DNA from: Prevotella lacticifex
GTDB taxonomy: Bacteria > Bacteroidota > Bacteroidia > Bacteroidales > Bacteroidaceae
Direction: 5' to 3'
Length of the DNA: 64,000 nt
Assembly (NCBI RefSeq): GCF_019973375.1
Contig: NZ_BPTV01000001.1
Location: 1,178,001-1,242,000 of the forward strand
A model generated the notes under the pieces. The model saw only the letters and a list, made by a program, of their open reading frames with translations, did not search any database and had not been told where the DNA came from. This document shows positions 51,984-61,896 of this stretch, one piece after another. The translations under genes were made by a program, and so were the position numbers. Each line of letters opens with the position of its first letter. The first letter of the stretch is position 1.

Positions 51984-53576
51984 ATGAACGAGAAAGAAAT
52001 TTCAAGACGGCGCACCTTTGCCATCATCTCTCACCCTGACGCAGGTAAGACTACCCTCACGGAGAAGTTCCTGCTCTTCGGCGGACAGATTCAGGTGGCG
52101 GGAGCCGTGAAGAACAATAAGATTAGAAAGACAGCGACGTCCGACTGGATGGACATCGAGAAACAGCGTGGTATCTCGGTTTCGACATCGGTCATGGAGT
52201 TCGACTATCTGCCCGACGGTCAGAGTGGTGAGCCGTATAAGGTAAATATCCTCGATACTCCTGGTCACCAGGACTTTGCGGAGGATACCTATAGAACGCT
52301 GACAGCCGTCGACTCGGCGATTATCGTCGTCGACTCGGCAAAGGGTGTTGAGGCCCAGACACGGAAACTCATGGAGGTGTGCCGCATGCGGAATACACCG
52401 GTGATAATATTCATCAACAAGATGGACCGTGAGGGACGTGACCCCTTCGACCTCCTCGATGAACTTGAGAAGGAACTGAAAATCCACGTGCGGCCGCTGT
52501 CGTGGCCTATAAACCAGGGTTTCCACTTCAAGGGCGTGTACAATATCTATGAGCATCAGCTCAACCTCTTCACCCCTGATAAGCAGAGGGTTACGGAGAA
52601 AGTTGAGGTGGATGTCGACTCGTCCGACCTCGACAAGCATATCGGTGAGGACGATGCGCAGAAGCTCCGCGACGACCTTGAGCTCGTCGATGGCGTCTAT
52701 CCGGAGTTCAATGTCGACGAATACCGCAGTGCTGAGGTCGCTCCGGTGTTCTTCGGTTCGGCATTGAATAACTTCGGCGTGCAGGAACTGCTCAACTGTT
52801 TCGTTGAGATCGCACCCAGTCCACGACCTACGAAGGCTGAGGAACGTGAGGTGGTGCCCACAGAACCGAAATTCACGGGATTCATCTTCAAGATTACAGC
52901 CAATATCGACCCGAACCACCGGTCCTGTATAGCATTCTGTAAGGTCTGCTCGGGAAAGTTCGTCCGCAATACTCCTTACCTGCATGTGAGACTCGGGAAA
53001 ACGGTACGGTTCTCGTCGCCGACGCAGTTTATGGCTCAACGTAAGAGTACTGTCGATGAGGCTTATCCCGGTGACATCGTCGGACTGCCCGATAATGGCA
53101 TCTTCAAGATTGGTGATACGCTTACGGAGGGCGAGGACCTGCACTTCCGCGGTCTGCCTTCGTTCTCGCCGGAGTTGTTCAAGTATATCGAAAATGATGA
53201 CCCGATGAAGTCGAAGCAGTTCCAGAAGGGCCTCGAACAGCTTATGAATGAGGGTGTTGCGCAGCTCTTCGTCAACCAGTTCAACAACCGCAAGATAGTA
53301 GGAACAGTCGGGCAGCTGCAGTTTGAGGTCATCCAGTATCGCCTTGAGCACGAGTATAACGCTAAATGCCGCTGGGAACCCGTACATCTTTATAAGGCTT
53401 GCTGGATTGAGGCTGACGATGCCGCCGAACTCGATGACTTCAAGAAGCGTAAGTATCAGTATATGGCAAAGGATACTGAGGGGCGTGATGTTTTCCTCGC
53501 CGATTCGGGATATATGCTGCAAATGGCTCAACAGGATTTTGAGCATATCAAGTTCCACTTCACATCAGAGTTCTGA
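51984..53576 (+). CDS. prfC: peptide chain release factor 3
   Basis: A 530-residue GTPase that recycles RF1/RF2 from ribosomes. G1 is [21 protein letters not shown]2/switch region [21 protein letters not shown]3 [21 protein letters not shown]4 [20 protein letters not shown]. It has the RF3-specific domain layout rather than EF-G's, including [20 protein letters not shown] and the C-terminal [20 protein letters not shown]. Start at 51984 ([13 protein letters not shown]), matching family N-termini; the open frame nine codons upstream is rejected. A long hairpin terminator follows. Confidence 0.96.
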   Translation: MNEKEISRRRTFAIISHPDAGKTTLTEKFLLFGGQIQVAGAVKNNKIRKTATSDWMDIEKQRGISVSTSVMEFDYLPDGQSGEPYKVNILDTPGHQDFAEDTYRTLTAVDSAIIVVDSAKGVEAQTRKLMEVCRMRNTPVIIFINKMDREGRDPFDLLDELEKELKIHVRPLSWPINQGFHFKGVYNIYEHQLNLFTPDKQRVTEKVEVDVDSSDLDKHIGEDDAQKLRDDLELVDGVYPEFNVDEYRSAEVAPVFFGSALNNFGVQELLNCFVEIAPSPRPTKAEEREVVPTEPKFTGFIFKITANIDPNHRSCIAFCKVCSGKFVRNTPYLHVRLGKTVRFSSPTQFMAQRKSTVDEAYPGDIVGLPDNGIFKIGDTLTEGEDLHFRGLPSFSPELFKYIENDDPMKSKQFQKGLEQLMNEGVAQLFVNQFNNRKIVGTVGQLQFEVIQYRLEHEYNAKCRWEPVHLYKACWIEADDAAELDDFKKRKYQYMAKDTEGRDVFLADSGYMLQMAQQDFEHIKFHFTSEF

Positions 53577-53651
53577 TGAAGGTCGAATGGAGCCTCGCGC
53601 GAGATAAAATGTGTTAATGTGAATGACGTAATCCCGTCATTCTAAGCAAGT

Positions 53652-53734
53652 AAAATCCGGCACCTGACCGCTGACAACCATTGGGAACAGCGATTATCTC
53701 AATGGTTGAATGCAGTGGTCGGGTGTCGGATTTT
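53652..53734 (+). terminator. long imperfect hairpin after prfC
   Basis: AAAATCCGGCACCTGACC and CAACCATTG pair with CAATGGTTG and GGTCGGGTGTCGGATTTT across a 16-base loop, ending in TTTT. Symmetric enough to act in both directions. Confidence 0.7.
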
Positions 53735-53792
53735 AGTCCGTATTTCGGGTTAAAATGGATAGTTTTCGTACGGAATCAGCCGTAAGTCAGTT

Positions 53793-53869
53793 TTCTACCC
53801 ACCTTTCTATCCCCCTTTCTACCCTGCTGAAATTTGGATTCGGGAAAAATATTTTGTACCTTTGCACCC
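53793..53869 (+). repeat. promoter-bearing intergenic repeat, copy B2
   Basis: CCCCCTTTCTACCCTGCTGA, then AATTTGGATTCGGG and AAAAATATTTTGTACCTTTG. Promoter TTTG (53833-53836), 20 bases, TACCTTTG (53857-53864). The following ~170 bases contain no gene before the ald promoter, so it may produce a small RNA. Confidence 0.65.
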
Positions 53870-54037
53870 GAAATAACAATCGACTTAAACATGGATCTTT
53901 AGAGCGTTGGCGTTATAAACGTACACAGCGCGGAAAGAAAGTCATTTGCAGGACGTGACTCTTGTGGTCGTATGTTGCCTATGGATTTACCCTGTGCGGA
54001 CTTTTTTCAGTTGCGCCGTAAAAAAGAATCAATTTTT

Positions 54038-54068
54038 TTTGTTTTGTTCCAAGATTTCCGTAACTTTG
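54038..54068 (+). promoter_or_regulatory. promoter of ald
   Basis: TTTG (54038-54041), 19-base spacer, TAACTTTG (54061-54068); leader about 28 bases to the ATG at 54103. Confidence 0.75.
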
Positions 54069-54102
54069 AGGCGAATAACTAAATCCTTAAAGACTTGAAG
54101 CT

Positions 54103-55215
54103 ATGAAAATAGGAATTCCAAAAGAAATCAAGAACAATGAGAACCGCGTTGGAATGACTCCGGCAGGAGTTCACGAACTGGTTAGCCACGGTCACACCGT
54201 CTATGTTCAGCATACGGCAGGCGAGGGCAGTGGTTTCGCTGATGAGCTCTATGTCAAGGCCGGTGCCGAAATCCTGCCTGCAATCGAGGATGTTTATGCC
54301 AAGAGCGACATGATAGTGAAGGTTAAGGAGCCCATTGAGCCCGAATATGCGCTCATACGCGAGGGACAAGTGGTGTTCACCTACTTTCATTTTGCCTGCG
54401 ATCGCCCGCTGACGGATGCCATGTTGAAGAGTGGTGCTATATGCATTGCCTACGAAACGGTGCAGAAAGCTGACCGCAGTCTACCGCTACTCGCTCCAAT
54501 GAGTGAGGTTGCCGGACGCATGGCGGCTCAGAATGGAGCTTATTATCTGCAGAAAACCAAGGGCGGTAAGGGTAAACTTATGGCCGGTGTACCGGGAGTG
54601 AAGCCTGCAAAGGTGCTCGTGCTTGGTGGAGGTACCGTCGGTGAGGCAGCCGCTCGCATAGCTGCCGGCATGGGTGCTGATGTCACGATTACTGATATTT
54701 CCATCCCGCGTCTGCGTCAGTTGGCTATCGAGCTCCCTGCCAATGTGCACACGCTGTATTCGTCGGTGCACAGCATCAAGAACGAACTGTCTACGGTTGA
54801 TGTCGTTATAGGCTCCGTGCTCGTTCCCGGCGACAAGACCCCAAAGTTGATAACGAAGGATATGTTAAGCCTCATGGAACCCGGAACGGTACTCGTCGAC
54901 GTTGCTATCGACCAGGGAGGATGCTTCGAGACATCGCATCCTACAACCCATTCCGACCCGGTTTATACCATCGATGGTATCGTACACTATGCCGTTGCCA
55001 ATATTCCGGGAGCCGTGCCTAATACGTCTACGACTGCCCTGACTAATGCAACGCTGTCTTATGCTGTCGCGTTGGCCGATAAGGGATGGAAAAAGGCTGT
55101 GACCGATGACCCGGCTCTGGCCAAGGGCGTGAACATGGTAGGAGGCAAAGTAACCTTCGAGGCCGTGGCAAGGGTGTGGAACCTGCCTTACACTCCGTTG
55201 AAAGAAGTTCTATAA
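54103..55215 (+). CDS. ald: alanine dehydrogenase
   Basis: A 370-residue NAD-dependent enzyme converting L-alanine to pyruvate and ammonia, reversibly. MKIGIPKEIKNNENRVGMTP is the N-terminal signature with the pyruvate-binding Arg (NENRVGMTP). Catalytic Lys is in MIVKVKEPIEPEY and His in FTYFHFACD. The NAD-binding motif is VLVLGGGTVGEAAARIAAGM. ALTNATLSYAVALADKGWKKA completes the family pattern. Length is canonical. Monocistronic with its own promoter. Confidence 0.96.
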   Translation: MKIGIPKEIKNNENRVGMTPAGVHELVSHGHTVYVQHTAGEGSGFADELYVKAGAEILPAIEDVYAKSDMIVKVKEPIEPEYALIREGQVVFTYFHFACDRPLTDAMLKSGAICIAYETVQKADRSLPLLAPMSEVAGRMAAQNGAYYLQKTKGGKGKLMAGVPGVKPAKVLVLGGGTVGEAAARIAAGMGADVTITDISIPRLRQLAIELPANVHTLYSSVHSIKNELSTVDVVIGSVLVPGDKTPKLITKDMLSLMEPGTVLVDVAIDQGGCFETSHPTTHSDPVYTIDGIVHYAVANIPGAVPNTSTTALTNATLSYAVALADKGWKKAVTDDPALAKGVNMVGGKVTFEAVARVWNLPYTPLKEVL

Positions 55216-55418
55216 AAGATATGCTCCTGCAGACGGTCGGCATCGGACTGCGATGCTGATGGTCTGCTGCTGAGCCTCTGATGGGTGGACTTTATTATCC
55301 ATTGTGACAATTCAAGAGGATAAGATGACTTTATAGAGATATAAGGTTGTCTCTTTGGGCAGATAAGATTGCAGCTGACTGGCCACAAGAAGTTCATTTT
55401 AGTGGGTTAGACAAAAGA

Positions 55419-55454
55419 AAATCCCCTGCCGAAATTGCTTCTGGCAGGGGATTT
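55419..55454. terminator. terminator of infC-rpmI-rplT
   Basis: AAATCCCCTGCC and GGCAGGGGATTT form a 12-base perfect stem with T-rich DNA following on the minus strand (TTTTCTTTT). Also usable for ald from the other side. Confidence 0.8.
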
Positions 55455-55499
55455 ATGACTAACGGAAGAGAGGAGAATCATTTCCTCTATCCAATGTTT

Positions 55500-55844
55500 T
55501 TACTTTACCTTCTCGACGATAGCCTTGAAAGCATCTGCATTGTTGACTGCGAGGTCAGCAAGAACCTTGCGGTTAATCTCGATGCCATTCTTGTGGAGAG
55601 CACCCATGAGCTGGCTGTAGCTCATATCGTAGAGGCGTGCTGCTGCGTTGATACGCTGAATCCAAAGAGCGCGGAAGTTGCGCTTCTTGTTGCGGCGGTC
55701 ACGGTATGCATAGGTGAGACCCTTCTCGTAGGTGTTCTTTGCTACTGTCCAGACGTTCTTGCGGGCACCATAGTAACCCTTCGTCTTCTTCAGAATTCTT
55801 GTTCTCTTTGCTTTTGAAGCAACATGATTTACTGATCTTGGCAT
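55500..55844 (-). CDS. rplT: ribosomal protein L20
   Basis: A 114-residue basic protein: [73 protein letters not shown]. Canonical length. Binds 23S rRNA early in 50S assembly and in many bacteria represses its own operon by binding its mRNA leader. Last gene of infC-rpmI-rplT, 39 bases after rpmI. Confidence 0.98.
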   Translation of the reverse strand: MPRSVNHVASKAKRTRILKKTKGYYGARKNVWTVAKNTYEKGLTYAYRDRRNKKRNFRALWIQRINAAARLYDMSYSQLMGALHKNGIEINRKVLADLAVNNADAFKAIVEKVK

Positions 55845-55883
55845 AGTTTTTTCCTTCTTTTAATTGTTCTACTGATAAGTGAA

Positions 55884-56081
55884 TTAGCGCAGATTCAGCA
55901 AGTCGCGCACCTGCTTCAGGTTGCAACGATCAACGATTGTCTGATGATCGAGATTTCTCTTCTGCTTCTTTGTCTTCTTAGTCAGAATGTGACTGTGGTA
56001 AGCGTGATGACGCTTGATCTTACCAGTACCGGTGAATGTGAATCTCTTCTTTGCACCGGAGTTTGTCTTCAACTTTGGCAT
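55884..56081 (-). CDS. rpmI: ribosomal protein L35
   Basis: A 65-residue basic protein: [50 protein letters not shown]. Full length and canonical. It lies 241 bases after infC, an unusually long spacer that contains a tandem repeat, and 39 bases before rplT. Confidence 0.97.
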   Translation of the reverse strand: MPKLKTNSGAKKRFTFTGTGKIKRHHAYHSHILTKKTKKQKRNLDHQTIVDRCNLKQVRDLLNLR

Positions 56082-56165
56082 TTTTACTTTGTTTTAAAAT
56101 TTTATTATAATAAAAGGTGGCAACGTATATACCAGGACGGTACCACACAGTTTCTTTTTTCTTCA

Positions 56166-56254
56166 GCAGCGGAGCGTTTGGGGTCGTTATATGAGCGTTA
56201 TTGGCTCTTGCTCTGAGCGTTAATTGCTCGTTATCTGAGTGTTATTTGCTCTTT
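56166..56254. repeat. 22-base tandem repeat in the infC-rpmI spacer
   Basis: Three units of 22 bases (56189-56210, 56211-56232, 56233-56254) of the form nTnTGAGCGTTAtTtGCTCtTn, with a more degenerate unit before (56166-56188). On the transcribed strand each unit has AGAGC or GCTC blocks that could form alternating hairpins. Confidence 0.6.
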
Positions 56255-56322
56255 GGCTGATTGCTGCGGACTCTTCGTCAGAGCTTTATAGACTCGTAAG
56301 TGCAGCTTTACAGCCCCTTGAG

Positions 56323-57009
56323 TTATTCCTGACTCAGCTTCTTCAGAGCGTCGGCACCGCCTTTAGCGTTGGCAAAGAGACCGGATTTCTCGGCCTGCTC
56401 TTCTTTTGCTTTCTTCTCGGCTTCCTTAGCTTCAGCCTCCTGAATCTCACGGTCGCGCTTCTGCTGGCTCTTTTTCTGCACCCCGGCTTTCTTTGGAGCG
56501 AGGTAGAGGAACATCTTCTTTCCTTCGAGCTTAGGCATCTGCTCAACCTTTCCGAGCTCCTCGAGGTCGTTGGCAAAACGAAGAAGGAGAACCTCTCCTT
56601 GCTCCTTGAACAGGATGCTACGGCCGCGGAAGAATACGTAAGCGCGCACCTTGTTACCCTCTTTGAGGAATTCCTCGGCATGCTTGAGCTTGAACTGATA
56701 GTCGTGCTCGTCGGTCTGCGGTCCGAACCGAATCTCCTTGACCTCCTGCTTGACCTGCTTCTGCTTCATCTCCTTCTGGCGACGCTTCTGCTGATAAAGG
56801 AACTTTGAATAGTCGATGAGACGGCAAACAGGTGGCTGGGCATTAGGTGAAATCTCCACAAGGTCCACTTCCTCGCGGCGTGCCATATCCAGTGCTTTGC
56901 GCGTTGGCATGACTTCTGAGCCATTATCGCTTACCACACGTACCTCTTTGGCACGGATGTGCTCGTTAACGCGGTACTTGTACTTTAAATCGTCTTTATT
57001 ACCTCTCAT
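56323..57009 (-). CDS. infC: translation initiation factor IF-3
   Basis: A 228-residue factor that blocks subunit joining and selects initiator tRNA. The N-domain has [20 protein letters not shown] and [20 protein letters not shown], then [20 protein letters not shown]. The C-domain has [20 protein letters not shown] and [19 protein letters not shown]. Beyond the usual end (about 180) it carries a ~45-residue Lys/Glu/Ala tail ([20 protein letters not shown]), a common Bacteroidetes extension. The start codon is ATG, unlike the AUU of E. coli. First gene of infC-rpmI-rplT. Confidence 0.97.
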   Translation of the reverse strand: MRGNKDDLKYKYRVNEHIRAKEVRVVSDNGSEVMPTRKALDMARREEVDLVEISPNAQPPVCRLIDYSKFLYQQKRRQKEMKQKQVKQEVKEIRFGPQTDEHDYQFKLKHAEEFLKEGNKVRAYVFFRGRSILFKEQGEVLLLRFANDLEELGKVEQMPKLEGKKMFLYLAPKKAGVQKKSQQKRDREIQEAEAKEAEKKAKEEQAEKSGLFANAKGGADALKKLSQE

Positions 57010-57069
57010 TCAATTAATTTAAGTTCAATTTTGGTCAAGGCTCTTCAGCCTCTTTTTTAGAATCGGGTG

Positions 57070-57101
57070 CAAAGTTACTAATTTTCAAGTAATTGAACAA
57101 A
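57070..57101 (-). promoter_or_regulatory. promoter of infC-rpmI-rplT
   Basis: Minus strand TTTG (57098-57101), 20-base spacer, TAACTTTG (57070-57077); leader about 55 bases to the ATG at 57009. Confidence 0.75.
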
Positions 57102-57167
57102 TTTTTTCCTTTCTATTTTTGGGCCATTGTTAATTAAATTTTGATGGAGAGCCTTATTGAATACAAA

Positions 57168-57221
57168 TTCAGGCAATACTCCCCTCCGATGTCATGATTT
57201 GGGGGAAAAATATTGCCTGAA
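57168..57221 (-). terminator. hairpin between thrS and infC
   Basis: TTCAGGCAATA (57168-57178) pairs perfectly with TATTGCCTGAA (57211-57221), with an inner CCCC/GGGG pairing. No T-run follows on the minus strand, so termination of thrS may be partial. Confidence 0.5.
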
Positions 57222-57268
57222 CGTTATATATATTGCTGACTTTCAGTCAGACGGCTATGGCTGGTCGA

Positions 57269-59221
57269 TTACTCATCGACGACCTTCAGCTGCTCCTCTA
57301 CCTTGTCGTTGACTTTCTTGCAGAAGTCGGCCATTGACATGGTGCTCTGCTCGCCGCCGCCCTGCTCACGCATGCTGACGAGGCCTTCGGCAGCTTCTTT
57401 CTCACCGACGATGACCATGTATGGCACGCGCTTCAGCTCATTGTCGCGAATCTTACGGCCAATCTTCTCGTTGCGGTCGTCGATATAGCTGCGGACGTCG
57501 TTCTTATCGAAGAACTTTTTAACCTGCTCTGCGTAGTTGTTGTACTTCTCCGAGATAGGCAGGATAGCCACCTGGTCGGGAGTGAGCCACAATGGGAAGT
57601 GACCGGCAGTGTGCTCGATGAGCACTGCTGTGAAGCGTTCGAGAGAGCCGAACGGTGCACGGTGAATCATCACCGGAGTCTTCTTCGAGTTGTCCTCAGC
57701 AGTATATTCGAGGTGGAAGCGCTCTGGCAGATTGTAGTCGACCTGGATAGTACCGAGCTGCCAGCGGCGTCCGATAGCGTCCTTGACCATGAAGTCGAGC
57801 TTAGGACCGTAGAAAGCAGCCTCGCCCTCAACCTCGTGAGTCTTCAGACCCTTCTCGCGGCAGGCCTCACGGATGGCGTTCTCGCTCTCATCCCAGATCT
57901 CGTCAGAACCGATATACTTCTCGGTGTCCTTAGGATCGCGGAGAGATATCTGTGCCTCGTAGTTGCTGAAACCGAATATCTTGAAGACTTTCTGAATAAT
58001 ATCGATAACATTCTCGAATTCAGCCTTCACCTGGTCTGGGCGTACGAAGATATGAGCATCGTCCTGAGTGAATGTGCGCACACGTGTAAGTCCGTGAAGC
58101 TCACCGCTCTTCTCGTAGCGGAACACTGTTCCGAACTCAGAGATACGCAGTGGGAGATCCTTGTATGACCGTGGCTTGCGGGCATAAACCTCGCAGTGGT
58201 GAGGGCAGTTCATCGGTTTGAGCATATACTCCTCGTCCTCCTCCGGCGTGTGGATGGGCTGGAAAGAGTCCTTACCGTAGTGAGCGTAGTGACCAGAGGT
58301 GACATACAGGTTCTTCGATCCGATACCCGGTGTGATAACCTCCTGATAGTTATAAGGTTTCAGAACACGGCGGAGAAGTTCCTGAAGGCGCAGGCGAAGC
58401 TGAGTGCCTTTCGGCAGCCAGATAGGCAGACCCTTACCCACACGCTCGGAGAACATGAAGAGTTCCATTTCCTTTCCGATCTTTCTGTGGTCGCGCTTCT
58501 TGGCCTCCTCGAGCATGACAAGATACTCGTCGAGCATCTTCTTCTTCGGGAACGTGATTCCGTAGATACGTGTCATCTGCTCACGCTTGGCATCGCCACG
58601 CCAGAAAGCACCTGCGACACTTGTTATCTTGATGGCCTTGATGTCACCTGTCGACAACAGGTGAGGACCGGCGCAGAGGTCGGTGAAGTTGCCCTGAGTG
58701 TATGTAGTGATCGTTCCGTCTTTCAAATCCTGTGAGATGTGCTCCACTTTGTAGCCCTGTCCCATGGCCTCGAACTCCTTGATAGCGTCGGCTTTAGATA
58801 CCTCGCGGCGTACGACGGGCTCGTTTTTCTTGGCAAGTTCCTTCATCTTTGCCTCAATCTTCGGGAAGTCATTCTCGCTGATTACGGTACCCTTTGGCGG
58901 CATAACGTCATAGAAGAATCCGTTTTCCACAGCCGGTCCGAAGCCGAACTGGATGCCAGGGTAAAGTTCCTGAAGAGCTTCAGCCAACAGATGGGCCGAT
59001 GTGTGCCAGAAGGTATGCTTTCCTTCCTCATCCTCAAACTTGTAAAGTTCAATGGAAGAGTCTTCATTTATTGGGCGGTTAAGCTCTACAGTCTCACCAT
59101 TGACACCGCAACATACAACGTTGCGAGCGAGAGCCGGCGAGATGCTCTCGGCGATTTGTAACCCGGTTACGCCCTGCTCGTATTCACGAACTGAGCCATC
59201 CGGAAATGTGATTTTTACCAT
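57269..59221 (-). CDS. thrS: threonyl-tRNA synthetase
   Basis: A 650-residue class II synthetase. The TGS domain (1-60: [20 protein letters not shown]) is followed by the editing domain (about 65-230) with the H-x-x-x-H motif [10 protein letters not shown] and later CAGPHL. The catalytic domain holds [20 protein letters not shown] with zinc ligands (Cys, then later His), [20 protein letters not shown] with motif 2 and [10 protein letters not shown]-terminal anticodon-binding domain starts near 545 ([20 protein letters not shown]). Full length. It has a consensus promoter and lies upstream of the infC operon. Confidence 0.97.
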   Translation of the reverse strand: MVKITFPDGSVREYEQGVTGLQIAESISPALARNVVCCGVNGETVELNRPINEDSSIELYKFEDEEGKHTFWHTSAHLLAEALQELYPGIQFGFGPAVENGFFYDVMPPKGTVISENDFPKIEAKMKELAKKNEPVVRREVSKADAIKEFEAMGQGYKVEHISQDLKDGTITTYTQGNFTDLCAGPHLLSTGDIKAIKITSVAGAFWRGDAKREQMTRIYGITFPKKKMLDEYLVMLEEAKKRDHRKIGKEMELFMFSERVGKGLPIWLPKGTQLRLRLQELLRRVLKPYNYQEVITPGIGSKNLYVTSGHYAHYGKDSFQPIHTPEEDEEYMLKPMNCPHHCEVYARKPRSYKDLPLRISEFGTVFRYEKSGELHGLTRVRTFTQDDAHIFVRPDQVKAEFENVIDIIQKVFKIFGFSNYEAQISLRDPKDTEKYIGSDEIWDESENAIREACREKGLKTHEVEGEAAFYGPKLDFMVKDAIGRRWQLGTIQVDYNLPERFHLEYTAEDNSKKTPVMIHRAPFGSLERFTAVLIEHTAGHFPLWLTPDQVAILPISEKYNNYAEQVKKFFDKNDVRSYIDDRNEKIGRKIRDNELKRVPYMVIVGEKEAAEGLVSMREQGGGEQSTMSMADFCKKVNDKVEEQLKVVDE

Positions 59222-59251
59222 AACAACTTAGTACTTTATTTAAATCGGGGG

Positions 59252-59282
59252 CAAAGGTAGTGCAAATGAGTGGAAAGACAAA
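59252..59282 (-). promoter_or_regulatory. promoter of thrS
   Basis: Minus strand TTTG (59279-59282), 19-base spacer, TACCTTTG (59252-59259). No T-box is seen, as expected in this phylum. Confidence 0.75.
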
Positions 59283-59477
59283 AGAAAATCATTTGTTTTT
59301 TGGGACTTTCTCATTTTTCTTCCGTGGATTGTCGGCTATAGCGTGAAATGCGAATGATAATCCCATTCTGATCTCCTTAGAAAATCGACGGCTCGCCTCA
59401 GCTGATTAAGTGTGTTCCAAGTGAATTTTACTACAACCGGATTGTCATTCGGCGGGCTCTGTTTTATGTTTTTCCTT

Positions 59478-60560
59478 TTACCGTCTGTGACCCAAGAGAA
59501 CATATATTATCACCGGTGCTCCTACGAGAGGTGTCACCGCATTGATGGGTATCAACCCTCCATTGGCCGGCAGATGGCACAGAATATTGCACAGAAGGGC
59601 TATTATCGCCCCACAGAATATCGTTGCGGGCAGCAGTCGCCGGTGGTTGTCGGAGCCTAAAATGAGCCGTGCTATGTGTGGCGTGGCCAGTCCGATGAAC
59701 GATATCGGTCCGCAAAAGGCCGTTGTCATGGCCGTCAGCAGTCCGGTTATGAGCAGCAGGCAATTGCGTGTCAGCCTCGTATTTATGCCCATGCTCTCGG
59801 CATATTCCTCGCCAAGCAACAGTGCATTGAGGGGTTTTATGAGCAGAATTGACAAAAACAGTCCCACCACGACGACCACAGCGAATGCCGGCATGGCATC
59901 GTTCGTGACACCGCCAAAATCGCCCATGCCCCAGACGGTGTAGCTCTTTACGCCCTCCTCGGTAGAGAAAAAATTAAGAAGTTCTATCGCCGACGATGCC
60001 ACATAGCCCACCATAATACCAATTATAAGCAGTATGGTGTTGCTCCTCACTATTGTTGAGAACAGAAAAATGAGTCCCGTGACAGCCATCGCCCCTATGA
60101 ATGCGGCTAAAAGGATGGCAATGAAGCCCGAGAAAGAGTAAGTCCATGCCGACAGACTGCCCCCCATAGCCAACATGACTATGGCCACCCCGAGTGCGGC
60201 ACCGCTGTTTATGCCGAACACATCGGGTCCGGCGAGTGGATTGCGGAACACCGTTTGGAGCATAAGACCGGTCACAGCTAATGCCGCCCCACACAGCGCG
60301 GCTGTCAAAGCCTGTGGCAACCGCCCTTCTACGATGATATACCGCCATGTGCTGTTGCCGCTGTCACCATCCGGCCCGAGGACGATTTCAATAATATTTC
60401 GCAGCGGAATATCGACTGAACCGACGTAGATATTGAGCGCAAAAAGGACAACCGACAGCAGACCGAGCAGAATCCACAGCACGACGGCAATGCCCCGAGG
60501 TCGCACTTCGCCCGGCGCTGCCTCCACCTTATTATTATATAATGTTGTTTTCCGTCCCAT
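59478..60560 (-). CDS. FecCD/BtuC-type ABC transporter permease
   Basis: A 360-residue inner-membrane permease with about ten hydrophobic segments. Family motifs are RLPQALTAALCGAALAVTGL followed by MLQTVFRNPLAGPDVFGINSGA (about 100-140), AESMGINTRLTRNCLL and the ATPase-coupling/transport motif FCGPISFIGLATPHIARLIL (about 285-304). It imports an iron chelate, heme or cobalamin with the substrate-binding lipoprotein encoded 60 bases upstream. The ATP-binding subunit is not next to it (59.2 kb starts thrS), so it is encoded elsewhere or lost. Confidence 0.93.
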   Translation of the reverse strand: MGRKTTLYNNKVEAAPGEVRPRGIAVVLWILLGLLSVVLFALNIYVGSVDIPLRNIIEIVLGPDGDSGNSTWRYIIVEGRLPQALTAALCGAALAVTGLMLQTVFRNPLAGPDVFGINSGAALGVAIVMLAMGGSLSAWTYSFSGFIAILLAAFIGAMAVTGLIFLFSTIVRSNTILLIIGIMVGYVASSAIELLNFFSTEEGVKSYTVWGMGDFGGVTNDAMPAFAVVVVVGLFLSILLIKPLNALLLGEEYAESMGINTRLTRNCLLLITGLLTAMTTAFCGPISFIGLATPHIARLILGSDNHRRLLPATIFCGAIIALLCNILCHLPANGGLIPINAVTPLVGAPVIIYVLLGHRR

Positions 60561-60620
60561 CTTTTAATTCTGTTCGAGGGCTATTCCTTAGTAGAAATCT
60601 CCTTTTCCCTTTGTCGATGA

Positions 60621-61760
60621 CTATATTTTCCGGTAGTATCTCAGCTTGCCTTTGTTCAAGTCGGGATGCAACAACTGTATGAGGTCACCGAGCAGCCAGT
60701 CAGGCCGCCAGCTAACCTCCTCAAAATAAGGTACTTTATCGACAGGACAACCATAGATATTCCCCGTCTTGAAAGGCTTCAGAACCGCATAGCCGGAATA
60801 TTCGGCCATCAGATTCTTGCGGTCCATAGTGCCGTTGTAGCTCATAATCCATATATCGGCGTTGCCCATCTTGCTCAGCACCGTCTCGAAAGACAGTGGC
60901 AGACTCCCCGTATGGTTGTCGCTGCTGAGCGCATAACGGCCTCCGGCATCCTTGTAGAGCAGTCCAACACTGCTCTGTCCGCCAGGCACATACCACACCG
61001 AGCCCGTCTTGCGGTCGGGGAGCAGCGACAGCGACCGTTTGGCGTGGGAAGCCTCTTCCTTCAGTTTTAGATAGTTCTCCTCGACAACATGGAACAGGCT
61101 GTCGGCCTCACTCTCCCGTCCGAAGAGCATCCCGTAGAACTTCATCCATTCGGCCCGCCCCAGGGCACCGTCCTCCATGTAGTCGGCACACTCGATGATG
61201 GGGATGTTAATGTTCTCTAACTTGCCGTAGCCGCCGCTGTTCTCGAATGGCGACAGGAACACCGCGTCGGCCCGTAAACCGATAATCTTCTCCACATCCG
61301 GACGCATCGAATTGCCCACATCAACGATGCCGTCGTCCTTCAGGCTGCCGCTGCCGTGGCTGAGCCGCCGCTGAATGTCAGGGATATGCATATACTCGGC
61401 ATCGGCGACGGCGGCTATGGCTCCTCCTGAATGCAGCATCTCAATGAGATTGGCGTGGGCAGCCGTGAAGACCGCGGCCCGCCGCAGCGGAATATAGACC
61501 GTTGTGCCCTTTGGCAGTCGGCCCGCCGTGCGTGCCGAATCGGTGTGGCTGACAAGAATATAGGTATGCAGCGTCCGTCCTGATTTCCACGGATCGGCCA
61601 ACGTCACGACGGTATAATGGTCGTGGTGCTCCATCCTTATGTGCTTGGCATAACGGAATGTAGAGTCGGAATCGCCGGCCGGAGAATTGCCTCCTGCGTT
61701 GCGGCATGCCGACAGGAATAATACCGTTATGGCTAATAAAAGATATGAAATTCTGTCCAT
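60621..61760 (-). CDS. periplasmic-binding lipoprotein of a FecB/BtuF-type ABC importer
   Basis: A 379-residue lipoprotein: signal DRISYLLLAITVLFLSAC with the lipobox Cys at about 19. The two-lobed class III binding fold shows YKKIRT-like N-lobe (YTVVTLADPWKSGRTLHTYI), HSGGAIAAVADAEYMHIPDI, MRPDVEKIIGLRADAVFLSP and VPYFEEVSWRPDWLLGDLIQ. No obvious ligand-specific motif, so siderophore, heme and cobalamin are all possible. ATG at 61760 chosen for the signal peptide; TAACTTTG at 61779-61786 lies just upstream. Co-transcribed with the permease. Confidence 0.9.
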   Translation of the reverse strand: MDRISYLLLAITVLFLSACRNAGGNSPAGDSDSTFRYAKHIRMEHHDHYTVVTLADPWKSGRTLHTYILVSHTDSARTAGRLPKGTTVYIPLRRAAVFTAAHANLIEMLHSGGAIAAVADAEYMHIPDIQRRLSHGSGSLKDDGIVDVGNSMRPDVEKIIGLRADAVFLSPFENSGGYGKLENINIPIIECADYMEDGALGRAEWMKFYGMLFGRESEADSLFHVVEENYLKLKEEASHAKRSLSLLPDRKTGSVWYVPGGQSSVGLLYKDAGGRYALSSDNHTGSLPLSFETVLSKMGNADIWIMSYNGTMDRKNLMAEYSGYAVLKPFKTGNIYGCPVDKVPYFEEVSWRPDWLLGDLIQLLHPDLNKGKLRYYRKI

Positions 61761-61778
61761 ATATCGAAAATTTGAGTG

Positions 61779-61786
61779 CAAAGTTA
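61779..61786 (-). promoter_or_regulatory. -7 element for the ABC importer genes
   Basis: TAACTTTG on the minus strand, 18 bases before the ATG at 61760; no clear -33 TTTG. Confidence 0.5.
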
Positions 61787-61804
61787 CAAAAAACTGTTGT
61801 TTCC

Positions 61805-61836
61805 TTTGCCCGTTATCATTAATTTTGTTACTTTTG
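61805..61836 (+). promoter_or_regulatory. promoter of the SLC13 transporter
   Basis: TTTG (61805-61808), 20-base spacer, TACTTTTG (61829-61836). Divergent from the ABC importer promoter, so the two overlap in regulation space. Confidence 0.75.
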
Positions 61837-61896
61837 AAGCCGAAAGCAGTATGGCGCAACGCCTTATACTATTAATAATTTAACTAAAAACTTGAT

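Noticed and set aside
52002..53558. 518-codon open frame antisense to prfC
   Set aside because: Shadow of prfC; composition typical of reversed codons, no motifs.
53755..53958. 67-codon frame across repeat B2
   Set aside because: Starts before the B2 promoter and encodes the repeat itself; sequence not protein-like.
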